Shown here in pieces: positions 22,448 through 33,315 of a DNA stretch of 64,000 bases. The notes under the pieces were generated by a model. It was not told the origin of the DNA. It ran no database searches and saw only the letters and a list, made by a program, of their open reading frames with translations. The stretch's first letter is position 1; each line of letters starts with the position of its first letter. The translations under genes were made by a program, and so were the position numbers. Origin of the DNA: Prorocentrum cordatum (taxonomy: Eukaryota; Sar; Dinophyceae; Prorocentrales; Prorocentraceae); assembly GCA_963575745.1 (NCBI GenBank), contig CAUYUJ010016066.1, forward strand, positions 1 through 64,000, read 5' to 3'.

Positions 22448-22605
22448 TCAGGAGGGGAAAAAAACACAGACACAATTAATCGTCGATTTTTAAAACATAT
22501 GGGAAAATATGGGAAGTGGGGGGGAGACAGAAAGCCAGAAAATATAGAAAATATTGGGAAATCCTGTTACTTGTGTTTATTGATTTGTGTGTCCCGGGGC
22601 CCCTT
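22448..22605 (+). mobile_element. AT-rich dispersed element, family C
   Basis: TCAGGAGGGGAAAAAAACAC at the start, then CACAATTAATCGTCGAT, paired GAAAATATGGGAAA phrases and TTTATTTGTGTGTCC before GGGGCCCCTT. Four near-identical copies in the window (22448, 24106, 25041, 57201). Confidence 0.85.
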
Positions 22606-22685
22606 CACTGCCCGGCCTAAGCCTCGCCCCGCGCCCCTTCGCCGCTGCCCGTGCGCGGCGCCGGGCGCCCGCCCCCCGGCGGCCA

Positions 22686-22745
22686 ATGTCGCCGCTGGGC
22701 CTGGCCGCGCTGCTCGTCGCGGCGGCGGGCGCGGGCGGGGCGGAG
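22686..22745 (+). CDS. Candidate first exon encoding a signal peptide
   Basis: The ATG at 22686 opens MSPLGLAALLVAAAGAGGAE, with a short n-region, a 12-residue Leu/Ala/Val core and an AGGA|E-type cleavage site. The frame ends GAG followed by GTCTCC, a possible GT donor. This would suit the start of a secreted protein such as the M14 peptidase chained from 35.6 kb, which otherwise lacks its N-terminus. The link is inference; 13 kb of repeats lies between. Confidence 0.35.
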
Positions 22746-23045
22746 GTCTCCTCCTCCTCCTTCTTCTCCTCCTCCTCCTCCACTGCCCTCCACCCTTCAA
22801 CTCCCCCTCCTCCCTCCTCCTCCTCCTCCTCCTCCTCCTCCTCCACTGCCCTCCACTCTCCAACTCCCCCTCCTCCCTCCTCCTCCTCCTCCTCCTCCTC
22901 CTCCTCCCCTCCTCTCCTCCTCCTCCTCCTCCTCCTCCTCCTCCTCCTCCTCCTCCTCCTCCTCCTCCTCATTCCTCCTCGCCCTCCTCCTCCCCCTCCT
23001 CCCTCCTCCTCCTCCCTCTCCTCCTCCGCCTTCTCCTCCTCCTGG
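22746..23045 (+). repeat. (CCT)n array with two CACTGCCCTCCA... interruptions
   Basis: Three CCT blocks separated by near-identical 25-bp spacers, i.e. a repeat of repeats. Confidence 0.9.
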
Positions 23046-23084
23046 GAGGCGTCCTGGCTTGCTTCCCAGACATGATCGCGCCGT

Positions 23085-23215
23085 ACAAAAATCAGGACGG
23101 TAGGTTTTGGTCTAGTTTCGGCATCGGGGGGCCCTCGCCGGGCCTCGCGACCGTCAAACAGCGACTCAGGACGAAAAAGTGTTCCCGGGGAAAGGGCCGA
23201 GATTTCCAGGGACGC
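23085..23215 (-). mobile_element. Family K dispersed repeat
   Basis: Degenerate copy of the element at 56735-56905 and 58365-58550; again a (CCT)n/(GGA)n tract adjoins one end. Confidence 0.55.
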
Positions 23216-23884
23216 CGTCCTGAAATATTTAGGACTTCGCACGTTTGGGTTACCGTCGTCGAGAACAGAACAAGCCCTGACCCTAATAAGACGATGGAGA
23301 GGTGGCCTCACTGAGGTCCCCGTCTTCGCACTGGGGCTAACAGTTCTGGGCGGACTGGTCTGGCACATCTGCGGAGAAGGCCCTCGGGTTGTGGTCTGCT
23401 GGCTGAGGCCGCTTTGTTCTCACTATCATACTGGCTCCCTGTTCTGAGCGCACTGTCCCCGTCTTCAGGACATTCCACAGTTTTCGGAAGTTCCGTGGAT
23501 GGTCTACGTTTTCAGTCGGACCGAGGTATAAGATCGAGGTCGGTTCGGGGAGGGTGCCCTAGTGCTCTTCGTGCTCGTTGAATGTTCTTGTGCATCTTGG
23601 GGGCGGAGGGTACCCTTGGATGTTCTGTCTGTTCTGGCCGACAAAGGATCTCGTATTCTTGAAGGGTGCTCTTCTGGCCTATAGGTCCGCCTTCTCGTGT
23701 GCTGTGGGACTTCCGTTGCTGGCCTGCGTCCAGGACCGCCGGGGCAGGGCTCGGCCTGCACGGTGCTCTGGCGCTCTAGTGGGCCGTGCTCGCTTCGATG
23801 CCGTTTTGTGTTGCATCAGAGGCGAAAACGGCGAAGAATATGAGCCTGTTTTCCACCACCACCACCATGAGTTGGAGGGGGGAA

Positions 23885-23935
23885 AGATGAGGAGGAGGAG
23901 GAGGAGGAGAAGGAGGAGGAGAAGGAGGAGGAGGA
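23885..23935 (+). repeat. (GGA)n microsatellite with inverted flanks
   Basis: Flanked by CACCACCACCACCATGAGTT and the near complement AACTTATGGTGGTGGTGGTG, as at 12640-12810. Confidence 0.85.
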
Positions 23936-24105
23936 CCCCCCCCTCCAACTTATGGTGGTGGTGGTGGAAAACACGCCCACCAAAAAAAGCACGGCGAAAA
24001 CGTTGCATCAAAGGGGAGAGCGAGCACGCGGCGAAGACGGCAGACGCCGGCACCGGCAGGGCCCCTCTGCTGCGACGGCCGGCCCCCGCTCGGAGGGGGC
24101 AAACA

Positions 24106-24268
24106 TCAGGAGGGGAAAAAACACACAGACACAATTATTCGTCGATCCCCTAGAAAATATGCAAAAATATGGGAAGTGGGGGGGAAGACAAAAACTCAGA
24201 AAATATGGGAAAATATGGGGACTATTTTTATTTGTGTGCATTTATTTGTGTGTCCTGGGGCCCCTTTA
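24106..24268 (+). mobile_element. AT-rich dispersed element, family C
   Basis: Very similar to 22448-22605 over its length. Confidence 0.85.
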
Positions 24269-24357
24269 TCCTCGGCGCCGCGGCCGGGCGCGGCGCGGCA
24301 GGCGCCCGGGGGCCGGGAGGGGCCCCCAGGCGGGGCCCGCCGAGGCAGAGGCGAGCA

Positions 24358-24475
24358 GCTCCTCCTCCTCCCCTCTCCTCCTCCTCCTCCTCCTCTCCTC
24401 CTCCTCCTCCTCCTCCTCCTCCTCCTCCTCCTCCTCCTCCTCCTCCTCCTCCTCCTCCTCCTCCTCCTCCCCCTG
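24358..24475 (+). repeat. (CCT)n microsatellite
   Basis: Nearly pure CCT over about 115 bp. Confidence 0.95.
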
Positions 24476-24850
24476 CGGATGCCTCGGCGGGGAGAAGACG
24501 GCGGCGGCTGTTGCGTCTCGGGGTCCAGGGCTGGCAGGCACACCGTTCGCGGCCTCTGGTCCCCGAGGCGTCTCCGGCGCGTTCCTCTGTGGAGCAGTCC
24601 TGCTGCACCCTCAGCCGAGCGAGCGTGGACAAGAGCCTCTGAGGCACATTGGAGCAGACGCGGATGCCTCCGCGGGAAGAAGATGGCGGTGGCTGTTGCG
24701 TCTAGGGGTCTAGGTCTGACCTGCACACCGTTCGCGAGCATCGGTCCCCGAAGCGTTTTCGAAGCTTTCCTTTTTTGAAGATTCCTGTTTCCCCCTCGAC
24801 CGAGCGGCCGTAGACAAGGCCCTCTGAGGCCCTGGAGTTCGCGAGCAGCT
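24474..24850 (+). repeat. ~188-bp tandem duplication
   Basis: GCGGATGCCTC(G/C)GCGGG(G/A)AGAAGA starts copies at about 24475 and 24660; both continue through TGGCTGTTGCGTCT-like sequence and CACACCGTTCGCG. Confidence 0.85.
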
Positions 24851-25040
24851 GGCTCTGGAGCGTTGAGGAACAGTCTGCGAAGATCCGAACACGAACATGC
24901 TTTTTCCACCCTCCCGAGCACACTCTTCCGCGGCGAGCCCGAGGGGGAAGTGAGAAGGGGCGGGCCTTCTCAGAATGCTCGGAGGTCTGCGGGCCTCCGG
25001 AGAGGTCGTTGGAGCCTGCCCCTGAACACACAGAGAACTC

Positions 25041-25201
25041 AGGAGGGAAAGAAACACACAGACACAATTAATCGTCGATCCCCAGGAAAATATGCGAAAA
25101 TATGGGAAGTGGTGGGGAAGACAAAAAAACAGAAAATATGGGAAAATATAGGGGATATTTTTATTTGTGTGTATTTATTTGTGTGTTCTGGGGCCCCTTT
25201 A
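25041..25201 (+). mobile_element. AT-rich dispersed element, family C
   Basis: Third copy; ends TTTATTTGTGTGTTCTGGGG. Confidence 0.85.
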
Positions 25202-25622
25202 AGAACGCTTCGCAGAAGGCCGGAGGCCTTCTGAGGAGCCTTGCCGCCTTCTGAGAAGGCCTTCCCCTTCTCACGTCCCTCCCCTCGCTCGGCGCACCGG
25301 CAATTTCCCATCACAGGTTTTACAAATCCTGGACGTGTGACCGCTCGCAGGCGGGCGCCCGTCTGAGCACGGAGCGGCGGCGATGCGGACAGTGGCACAG
25401 CCATATGTTCTAGCCTTATGACTTTCAAGATGTTCTGACCTTGTGATTGTCTACGTACAAAAAAAAGCCAACCCCGCTCGCCGCCGAAGACTGTGAGGGG
25501 CGACCCGGCCCAGAGCGGGTGGAGGCATCGGCCCCCGGTCGCCCCTCCGGCGCCGATCGGGGGCCGGGGGGTCCCAGCTTGCCCGGGGGGGCGCGGGCTC
25601 CCCATCGCGGGCCTATCGTCGA

Positions 25623-25758
25623 GTCGGGCATGTCCCTCCACAGGATGGATGTTCGACATAGTCAAAGAAATAAGTTGTGGATGTGTTTTTTTTCTGACAG
25701 TGTCTGATGTTTGTCACTCTTCTTCCTAAAAGCAACCCTGTAGGAGGACATGTCCGAC
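25623..25758 (+). mobile_element. MITE, family B
   Basis: GTCGGGCATGTCCCTCCACAGG to CCTGTAGGAGGACATGTCCGAC, an inverted pair of about 22 bp. Confidence 0.8.
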
Positions 25759-26244
25759 CTAAGCCTATCGCCGACCCCTCGGCGAGGCGTCGCCGAAGCC
25801 AGGTTCCCGTCTTCCCCCATAGCCGGCCTCCCCGCCCCCCTCTCTGTGATCCGACAACACGAGAAGAGTGCCACACCTCAGACGGACTCGACCGGAGGCC
25901 TGGGCCTTTCCCTTCTGCGGCAGGTCTCCCCCGCTGAGCCAGTCCCATACCCCCAGTCGTTCCCTCACACACAAAGTCACTCAACGGCACCAGTCTTGGC
26001 CAGGCCTGTTCAGGGGGTCCAGCGCCGGTCCAGGAATTCCGAGCGGGTTTTGAAAAGTTTCTGCGGAAGTAGGTGTTCGTCTTGGATCCGTTTCTGATGA
26101 CCCTAGGGCCCGCAAATGGCTCCCGAGGGTCGAAAAAGAGAAAAACGCCTTGATCGAGAAACAGTTGTTTCAGGTCTTGGCTTGCCTCCTCGGCGCCGTC
26201 CTCGGGGAGAAAACTCGCAGACCTTCGCAGGCCACCTTGGCTTT

Positions 26245-26390
26245 TCTCCTCCTCCTCCTCCTCCTCCCTCCTCCTCCTCCTCCTCCTCCCTCCTCCTCCT
26301 CCTCCTCCTCCTCCTCCTCCTCCTCCTCCTCCTCCTCCTCCTCCTCCTCCTCCTCCTCCTCCTCCTCCCCCCCTCCCCCCTCCTCCGATC
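26245..26390 (+). repeat. (CCT)n microsatellite
   Basis: Nearly pure CCT. Confidence 0.95.
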
Positions 26391-26939
26391 AGGTAGGATT
26401 TACGGATCTCGTGCCTGTCCGCCTTGATGCGTTTGCTCAAAACGCTTGATGTCTGGGTTTACTGGCTCCTACCGAGGCAGGGCCAATCTCGATCCGATTG
26501 ATCCGATTCGATGTCGAGTTCGCCTGGCTCGCATTTCCAAGCGATCCGATGCGGCCAGATGCCTATACGGTAGTTAATGTGGTGCATCCTGGCGCGGCCC
26601 ATTCGGGCTCGATCTCAACCCCGTGCAGACGCAGCCGGAGCCGACGCAATCCTTCCCGTCCGAGAGGGACCCCGTGGCGCTAAAGCGGAGCACGGCTCGA
26701 GAGGAACCGGGAGCGGGAGGCGGGCGGGGGAGGAAGGATCAGAGCATCAGTATCTTTTAACCGATACCCATCCCCATTCCCATCCCCATCCCGATCCCCA
26801 ACATCCCACCACCTCAGACGGGGATATGCCCCTCGAAGCCCGAAGGGAGCCGCCTATATCCCCATCTCGCGGGTAGATCGGCCAGTGGGGCCCAGGCCAC
26901 GCCAGTGGGGATAGGGATCGTTTCAACGATGCTCAGAGC

Positions 26940-27179
26940 AGCAGCGCGCCCCTCGCAGCACGCGGGACCCAGCGGGCTGCCTCCGAGCCGCCGCGCGCCT
27001 CGTTCGCCGGGCGGACCCCTGGGCGCTCCAGCAGGCGCCGCTGCACGGCAACCCGCCACGCCAGCTCGTCCCCCCCCCTCGCGCGCGAAGGGCGCCGAGG
27101 GGCAGCCCGGTCCGACGACGCAGGCTCCGCTTCGGCGCCGACTGGCCCGCCTCGATGGCGGACTGCACCTGCCCGGGAG
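26940..27179 (+). CDS. Candidate exon, unknown product
   Basis: One plus frame of about 80 codons without a stop has strongly G/C third positions (CLRAAARLVRRADPW, LVPPLAREGRR) and ends CGG GAG before GTGTCGG, a possible donor. No motif recognised. It could belong to the 5' part of the M14 gene or to a separate gene. Confidence 0.3.
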
Positions 27180-27459
27180 GTGTCGGAGGGCCAGAGCGTG
27201 GCACCGACGCCAGCACCGGCGGGCGGCTCCTCCTGCAACCGAGGCTGCGACGATCCCGATCTCGGCGATGGTGGTACGATGTGCTGTGTACTCGTCGGGC
27301 TGCTCTGGCGGCCGAAGGGTAACCACCAGCACCCGAAGCTAAGACTGGCTCCCGCCAGTGGAGACTGCTCCCTCTTTGTGGGTGTCGGTGCCCACGACGC
27401 AGGCCTCCAAAGGTTTGAGACTACCATGGGTAGGACGTCTGAAAAGGGAGGATCGGGAG

Positions 27460-27720
27460 GTCCTCATCCTCCTCCTCCTCCTCCGCCTCCTCCTCCTCCT
27501 CCATCTCCTCCTCCTCTTCCTCCTCCTCCTCCTCCTCCTCCTTCTCCTCCTCTTTCTCCTCCTCCCCCTCCTCCTCCTCCTCCACTCCTCCTCCTCCTCC
27601 TCCTCCTCCCTCCTCCTCCTCCTCCTCCTCCTCCTCCTCCTCCTCCTCCTCCTCCTCCTCCCCTTCCTGCTCCTCCTCCGCTCCCTCCTCTTCCCCCTCC
27701 TCCTCCGCCTCCTCCTCCTC
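27460..27720 (+). repeat. Long (CCT)n array
   Basis: Interrupted CCT/CTT array. Confidence 0.95.
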
Positions 27721-27744
27721 GGTGAACAGTCGGCCCATCAAAGG

Positions 27745-27935
27745 TGGGGCCCTGCGGCGGCGCGGCCGGCGGCTCCTGCGCGGCGGAGGACGACGGCTTC
27801 AGCGTGCTGCAGCGGCGGGAGCGGAGCTCGCGCGGCGTGCTGGCGGCCCCGGCTGGCCGCGCGGTGCGCGTCGGCGAGCTCGACGGGGACGAGGAGGCCC
27901 GACGTCCCGACGTACCGGTGCCGACGCCTCCCCCG
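27745..27935 (+). CDS. Candidate exon, possibly N-terminal part of a secreted protein
   Basis: The frame reading CGGAAGGSCAAEDDGFSVLQ then RGVLAAPAGRAVRVGELDGD has G/C at nearly every third position and no stop, between two CCT arrays. A segment like EDDGFSVLQRR just after a signal peptide is common in predicted dinoflagellate secreted proteins (recalled, not checked). Splice sites were not fixed. Confidence 0.4.
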
Positions 27936-28214
27936 CCTCCGCCTCCTTCGCCTCCTGCGCCTCCTGCGCCGCCTCCGCCTCCGCCTCCTGCGCAGCCTCC
28001 GCCGCCTCCACCGCCCCGTCCTCCTCTTCGTCCTCCTCCTCCTCCTCCTCGTCTCCTCCTCCTTCTCCTCCTCCTCCTCTTTCTCCTCCTCTTTCTCTTT
28101 CTCCTCCTCCTCCTCCTCCTCCTCCTCCTCCTCCTCCTCCTCCTTTTACGCCTCCTCCGCCGCCTCCTCCTCCGCCTCCTACGCCCCCTCCCCCTCCTCC
28201 GCCCCCTACGCCTT
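27936..28214 (+). repeat. (CCT)n/(GCC)n array
   Basis: Interrupted pyrimidine array with GCC triplets. Confidence 0.9.
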
Positions 28215-28365
28215 CTTCGCCGCGCGGCGCGCTGGCCCAGACCGCGCCGCGAGCGGTCTGGCCAGGCGCCGCGGGGTCCCGCCGCCCGTCGCCCAGCATG
28301 AGGTGCACGTGCCTCAGCTTCGCGGCGTGTCGACGCGGCGGCGACCCCGCCGCGGGTGGTCAAGG
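28215..28365 (+). CDS. Candidate exon, unknown product
   Basis: The frame RAASGLARRRGVPPPVAQ then EVHVPQLRGVST has high G/C third positions. A related segment (SVLARRRGVPPRIAH, then TGA) occurs at 33960-34023, so one may be a duplicated fragment of the other. Confidence 0.25.
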
Positions 28366-28726
28366 CTGAATGCAGCTACTGGCCCAGAATCGGCCAACCT
28401 GTAGCGACCAGGCCGCCGAAGAGCTGCCGATCGTTCTCCGCGGAGAGGGAAGGCCCGGCACGGGGAAGGCGTGCCGACGCCGACGCACCCCAGGAGAGGC
28501 AGGAGGCCGCCGAACCTCTTCGCTTCGTGCGTCTTGCTTGTTTTTTCGCTTACAGCGCGTCCTCTTTCAATGCGCTGGTTATGTTGTGCTTCCAAGTTCC
28601 ACTCCTCAGTTCACTTATTCAGCTTATGCTTTTCGCCAACGCTAAACAAAACCTTCTCGCTGCGCGGGCTGGACGCTGCCGAGGGCTGGACGCTGCGACA
28701 AAAAAACTGCCGTGGCGACCCCTGCC

Positions 28727-28870
28727 AAGAAACACCCTGCTTGCCTCCAGGGTGCCCTGGGTTTCTTGGGTTCCGATGGTCTTGCGATGGAGAGCGTGAC
28801 GTCCACACACCAACAATTAAGGGACGTCCAGGGGTCTCAGGGTTAGGTTTCTTGTGGAGGGTTTCTTGTG
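28727..28870 (+). repeat. Family J dispersed repeat
   Basis: GCCAAGAAACACCCTGCTTG faces GGGTGCCCTGGGTTTCTTGG (fold-back), followed by GGGACGTCCAGGGGTCTCAG. Other copies at 20639, 20982, 34637, 42840 (inverted) and 63875. Confidence 0.8.
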
Positions 28871-29236
28871 GTCGGGCCCCTACTGTACGACGTCGGAGAT
28901 CTGGAAGAGCCTTCCGTGCGGCGCGCTGGCCGGCCACCACGCTGCGTTTGTTCTGGCCAGGCCGAAGTCGGGCATGTCTCTCTCTAACGGTGGAACACTC
29001 CAGGGTAGTATAGATTCTAAGGGAGCACGAAACGTGTGAGGGGTGTACCAGGGTGGCATGGCGGCGCCACGCGGGCGCTGGCACTGGGGCCTTCGGTGGC
29101 GTTTCCTCGGCGCGGTGTCCTCTGCCCGTGATATGTTCGATGGGGGGGCACGAGGCAAGCTAGACCGTCCAAGATGGTCCTTCCTTTTTGTTTCCTTCCA
29201 CTTTGCCCGCGCACTTCGAACTCCAAGGTTGCGGGC

Positions 29237-29500
29237 GCAGCGCAGAGCGGAGTCCCCGCGACGCGTGCCAGTCGCCCCGAAGGGGTCCCAGCGACGCGCT
29301 CGGGTCGTCCGTTGCGCGGAGGAAAGAGAGCTGATTGGCTGATAGCACGTAAGGGTCCGGCCGCTGGGCAGAGCGACGACGGGCGAGCGAGCCGCTAGGA
29401 AGAGCGCAGCACGGAGTTCCCGCGACGCGCGCTGGTCGCCCCGAACGGATTTTAGCGACGCGCGGGTCGCCCGCGGCGCGAGGCCAAACGGTTGGATAAT
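29237..29500 (+). repeat. ~161-bp tandem duplication
   Basis: CCCGCGACGCG(T/C)GC...TCGCCCCGAA occurs at about 29256 and 29417 with similar flanks. Confidence 0.75.
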
Positions 29501-29754
29501 CCAATCGAGAGAAGGCGTTGATCGGGCGGGCCAGCTCCACAGGTCAGGCCTGACCGATATTTTCGGTGAAGCCTAGCTCCTTGGCGAGGGCTGTCGCCCT
29601 CCCGCACCGCTTCGTGCGCGCTACAAACTGATCCAGCTACTTGGGAGAGCCCTCTATAGGGCCACGAGACGTGCGAGCGGTTTGTCTCAATGGCCTGGGG
29701 TCCGCGTTTGGATCCTGCCACTGAAGCCTTCGGTGGACCTCCGTGGCATCACCA

Positions 29755-29910
29755 CCTCCTCCCCGTCCTCCTCCTCCTCCTCCTCCTCCTCCTTCTGCTC
29801 GTCCTTTTCCGCCTCCTCCTCCTCCTTTTCCTCCTCCTCCTCTTCCGCCTCCTCCTCCTCCCCCTCCTCCTCCTCCGCCGCCTCCTCCTCCTTCTCCTCC
29901 TCCCACTGCT
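29755..29910 (+). repeat. (CCT)n array inside the 101-bp satellite
   Basis: CCT/CTT array interrupting the first satellite units. Confidence 0.9.
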
Positions 29911-29929
29911 ACGTTTCGTGGACACGCAG

Positions 29930-31015
29930 CGGGCGGGGGGGCGAATGTGGACTTTGCCTTTGGGACCGTCACTGGAGCCCCCAATGGGGCCACGAACCGT
30001 GTGGGCGGTGCGCCGACATGGACATGCATGTGCGGAGTGGGCGCGTGCGGACTTTGCCACTGGGGCCTTCGGTGCGGTTCCCTATGAGTGTTGTGCCGAA
30101 ATGGACACGCGGTGGGCAGAGTGAGCGCGCGTGGAATTTGCCATTGGGGCCTTCGGTGGGGCTTCCTATGGAGCCACGAACCGTGTGGGGTGTGTGCGCA
30201 GGAATCGACATGCGGTGGGCGGGGTGGGCGTATGTGGACTTTGCCTCTGAGGCCTTCGGTGCAGATCCCTATGGGGCCACGAACCGTGTGAGGGGTGAGC
30301 CGAGATGGGAATGCGGTGGGCGGAGTGGGCGCGTGAGGCTTTCGTTTCTGGGACCTTCGGTGGGGCTCCGTATGGCGCCACGAACCGTTTGAGGGGCTTG
30401 TCCTAATGGACCTGCGACGGGCGGGGTGTGCGCATGTGGACTTTGCCCGGGGGCGTTCGGTGCAGTTCCCCATGGGGCCACGGACCGTGTGAGGGGTGTG
30501 TCGACATGAACATGCGGAGGGCGGGGGTGGCGCATGTGGAATTTGCCTCTGGGGCTTTCGGTGCAGCTCCCCATGGGGCCACGAACCGTGTGAGGGGTGT
30601 GCCGAAATTTACATGCGGTGGGCGGAGCGGGCGCTTGTACACTTTGCCAGTGCTGCCGTCGGTGGAACCCCCCATTGGGCCACGAACCGTATGGGGGGTG
30701 TGCCGACATCGACACGCGGTGGGGTGAGTGGGCGCGTGTGGACTCTGCCTTTGGGGCCTTCGGTGGAGCTTCCTATGGGGCCACGCACCGTTTGAGGGGT
30801 GTGCGGGCATGGGCATGCGGAGGGTGGGGTGGGCGCGTGTGGATTTTTGTGTCCGGGGCCCTTCGGTGCAGTTCCCTATGGGGCCACGAACCGTGTGAAG
30901 GGTCTGCCGAAATGGACATGCGGTGGGCGGAGTATGCGCATGCGGGCCGTGGCAGTGGGGCCTTCGGTGGAGCTTCCTATGGGGTCACTAAGCGTGTGAG
31001 GGGTGTGCCGACATG
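29930..31015 (+). repeat. ~101-bp satellite, about 10-11 monomers
   Basis: The phrase GTGGACTTTGCC recurs with variants at about 30050, 30130, 30232, 30435, 30535, 30640 and 30738. Each monomer contains GGGGCCTTCGGTG, CCTATGGGGCCACGAACCGT and GACATGCGGTGGGCGG-like phrases. Divergent units may extend back to about 29670 across a CCT insert. The length is not a multiple of 3, so the open frames across it are not a conserved protein. Confidence 0.9.
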
Positions 31016-31421
31016 GATGGGGGGATAAATCAGTAAATACATGGCATGGTCGGATGATGGTGATGATGATTATGATGTTGATGATGGTGATGTTGATGGT
31101 GATTGATGGTGAGGCTGAGGGTGATGATGGCGATGACGTTGATGATGATGGAGGAGGAGGAGGGGAAAAGGAGGGGGAGGAGGTTGTTTCTTCACAACAG
31201 GTACGTAACGCACAGGACGGATGGGAAGTAGTCTGGGGACGTGTTTTCGTGTTTTGTGTGTGTGTGTGTGACTATGTTTGAATATGTGTTGTCGGAGCTA
31301 CGACGTCGGAGCTCGGGGGGGATTTCAGTGCGGCGCGCTGGCCAGCCATCGCGCTGCGTGTGTTTGGCGAGTCCTCCCTCCCTCCCTTGACTGGGACGTT
31401 CCCAGACTCAGAGGACGTCCT

Positions 31422-31445
31422 TCCATAGCCATTGTTTGGCTCAAG
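31422..31445 (+). other. Relic spliced leader, with a 2-nt insertion
   Basis: TCCATAGCCATT, an inserted GT, then TTGGCTCAAG: 21 of the 22 SL positions are kept, with G to A at position 4. It lies 97 nt upstream of the ATG at 31543, in the same orientation. Confidence 0.85.
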
Positions 31446-31542
31446 CACCCCGCCCTCACCGAGAGGCGCTCCCCGCCCGAGCAAAAGAGGAGCTCCGCAC
31501 TCCGCGAGGCCGCTGCCCCCGCTCGCGAGCCCGCGGCTCCCG

Positions 31543-33315
31543 ATGCCGCGCGCCTCCCACGCCACGTCGGACGGCGGGTCCCGCGCCGCGGCCACGCCCG
31601 CCGGCCCTGCCGCGGAGCGCTCGTTCGCCTCCGCGGCGGCGGCGGAGCCGTCGCGCTCGTCCCGGGCCACGTCGGACGCCACGGTCACGCCGGGCGGCCA
31701 GAGAGCGGAGCGCTCGCCCCCCGCCGCGGCGGCGCTGGAGCGGGCCGTCGCCAGCAGGATGCAGTCGCAGCGGGACATGCTGCGGGAGCTCGAGGAGCTG
31801 GAGGCCGCTGTCCAGGGCGTGGCCAACGAGCTCAAGTCGCGGCCCGCGAAGTCCACCGCCGCGCAGAAATGGCAGTTCGCCCACGGCGTCGCGAGGAAGG
31901 CCCCCCGCATCGAGGCGTGGGGCAGCGGGGACAAGCACGTCAGTGGCGCCTACAGCTACGTGCCTCCCGCGGACGAGCAGAAGCGCACGGGGCCAGCGAC
32001 CTACCAGAGCGCGACGGACCCCGACAAGTACCTGTACGTTTCGATGAAGGGCTCCTGGCTCCTGGGCAGCCTGGAGTCCAAGGAGGCTCGGGAGCAGAAG
32101 CAGCAGAGGGAGTACCTCCGCAGCGCCATGTCGGTCGAGCCCGGCGTGCTCCCGCACATGACGGGACCGGGCTGGGAGGTCTTGGTTGGCGCGGACTTTG
32201 TGCCGAGGGAGACCATGAAGTTCTGGCTGACAGAGACGGTGCGGCTGGAGTGGCAGAAGGCCAGGGTCGACCTGGGCAACGGCCCGGTCATCAGGGTGAC
32301 GGGCGTGAGCGAACACTTTGCCGACGGCCTGTTCGACTTCGTGCCTGCGCAGAGCAGCAAGGGCGAGCCCCCAGTCTTCCAGCACCAGAGGCTGCGCAAC
32401 GTGTGGATGTTCCTCGGCACGGACCAGCGATGGTGGATCGGCAGCACCAGCGACAAGAACAGCAGGAACCCCCACGGCATCGGGCACACCTCCGCGCCCA
32501 TCCAGCCCGGCGAAGTCCCCACAGCCGAGACGACCTTCGCCGTCTCCGTGGACAACGCCTGGGTGAAACGACCAGTGCGGATCCAGCGGGTGGACGGGCT
32601 GCGCGCCTGCGACTGCTGGGCGGAGGCGGCCCGCAAGACGGGCCCGTTGGAGCTGTGGGGCAGCTCCGAGCTGTTCGGGGCCTTCGCCCCGGAGGCGGGC
32701 GAGAGCGGCCACCCCCCGGTATACCGGCGCAGCAAGGACGACAGCACGGTGCTCTTCGTGGGGGAGGACGGGCATTGGTGGCTCGGCACCTCGGGGGAGG
32801 GCGGCAGGCTCAAGGAGGGCAGCGTCCGCAGCCTCCAGTCCGTGGAGCCGGGCATGCTGCCCGACGACCCCTGCGTCGCCTGGCTCGAGAGGGGGCCGCA
32901 GGAGTGGTCGCGCGCCCCCGCCCTCCGCTTCTGCACCTCGCAGGCCGTGGCGGCGGCCTGGCGCGCTACGCGGGAGCAGGCCGCCGCGAACCCTGTGATG
33001 TCCCTGACCGGCTCGCCGGAGGACCTGGGCTACGACGGCCTGTACGACTACATCGCCGAGGAGGGCGAGGAGGATGGCCCGCCCCGCTTCATGCACCAGA
33101 TCAACCAGGAGCGCTGGGTCTACCTGGGAGCGGACGGCTGCTGGTGGGTCGGCGACCAGGAGTTCGCGGCCAGCGGCCTCACGAAGGGGCTGCTGTGCAC
33201 CGGCCCGGTGGGCCCCGGCGACCTCCCGCTGGGCGGGGCGGCCCAGTGGCAATCGTGGAGCAGTGGCTCCAGGGCGTGGGTGGCTCAGCCCGGCACCCGC
33301 TTCGGCGTCTCGTGA
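31543..33315 (+). CDS. Intronless 590-aa protein with four ~120-aa internal repeats
   Basis: The ATG at 31543 is chosen because the upstream frame runs into the relic SL. Residues 1-75 are Ala/Ser/Arg-rich and disordered-looking; about 70-100 form a likely coiled coil (MLRELEELEAAVQGVANEL). Four related units begin near residues 119, 247, 366 and 483. Each has a beta-strand with VxG or WGS, a Gly-hydrophobic-Tyr/Phe-rich strand (GLYDYI, GLFDFV), a Pro-hydrophobic segment, a strand ending LY/FVG, and a signature GxWWxG (RWWIGS, HWWLGT, CWWVGD; SWLLGS in unit 1). Three are followed by linkers with PG(V/E/M)LP- or PGDLP-like phrases. Repeated small beta units of this look are frequent in dinoflagellate predicted proteins, but I assign no function. 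Ends in TGA. A single exon plus SL relic marks it as a retroposed gene copy that is still intact. Confidence 0.9.
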   Translation: MPRASHATSDGGSRAAATPAGPAAERSFASAAAAEPSRSSRATSDATVTPGGQRAERSPPAAAALERAVASRMQSQRDMLRELEELEAAVQGVANELKSRPAKSTAAQKWQFAHGVARKAPRIEAWGSGDKHVSGAYSYVPPADEQKRTGPATYQSATDPDKYLYVSMKGSWLLGSLESKEAREQKQQREYLRSAMSVEPGVLPHMTGPGWEVLVGADFVPRETMKFWLTETVRLEWQKARVDLGNGPVIRVTGVSEHFADGLFDFVPAQSSKGEPPVFQHQRLRNVWMFLGTDQRWWIGSTSDKNSRNPHGIGHTSAPIQPGEVPTAETTFAVSVDNAWVKRPVRIQRVDGLRACDCWAEAARKTGPLELWGSSELFGAFAPEAGESGHPPVYRRSKDDSTVLFVGEDGHWWLGTSGEGGRLKEGSVRSLQSVEPGMLPDDPCVAWLERGPQEWSRAPALRFCTSQAVAAAWRATREQAAANPVMSLTGSPEDLGYDGLYDYIAEEGEEDGPPRFMHQINQERWVYLGADGCWWVGDQEFAASGLTKGLLCTGPVGPGDLPLGGAAQWQSWSSGSRAWVAQPGTRFGVS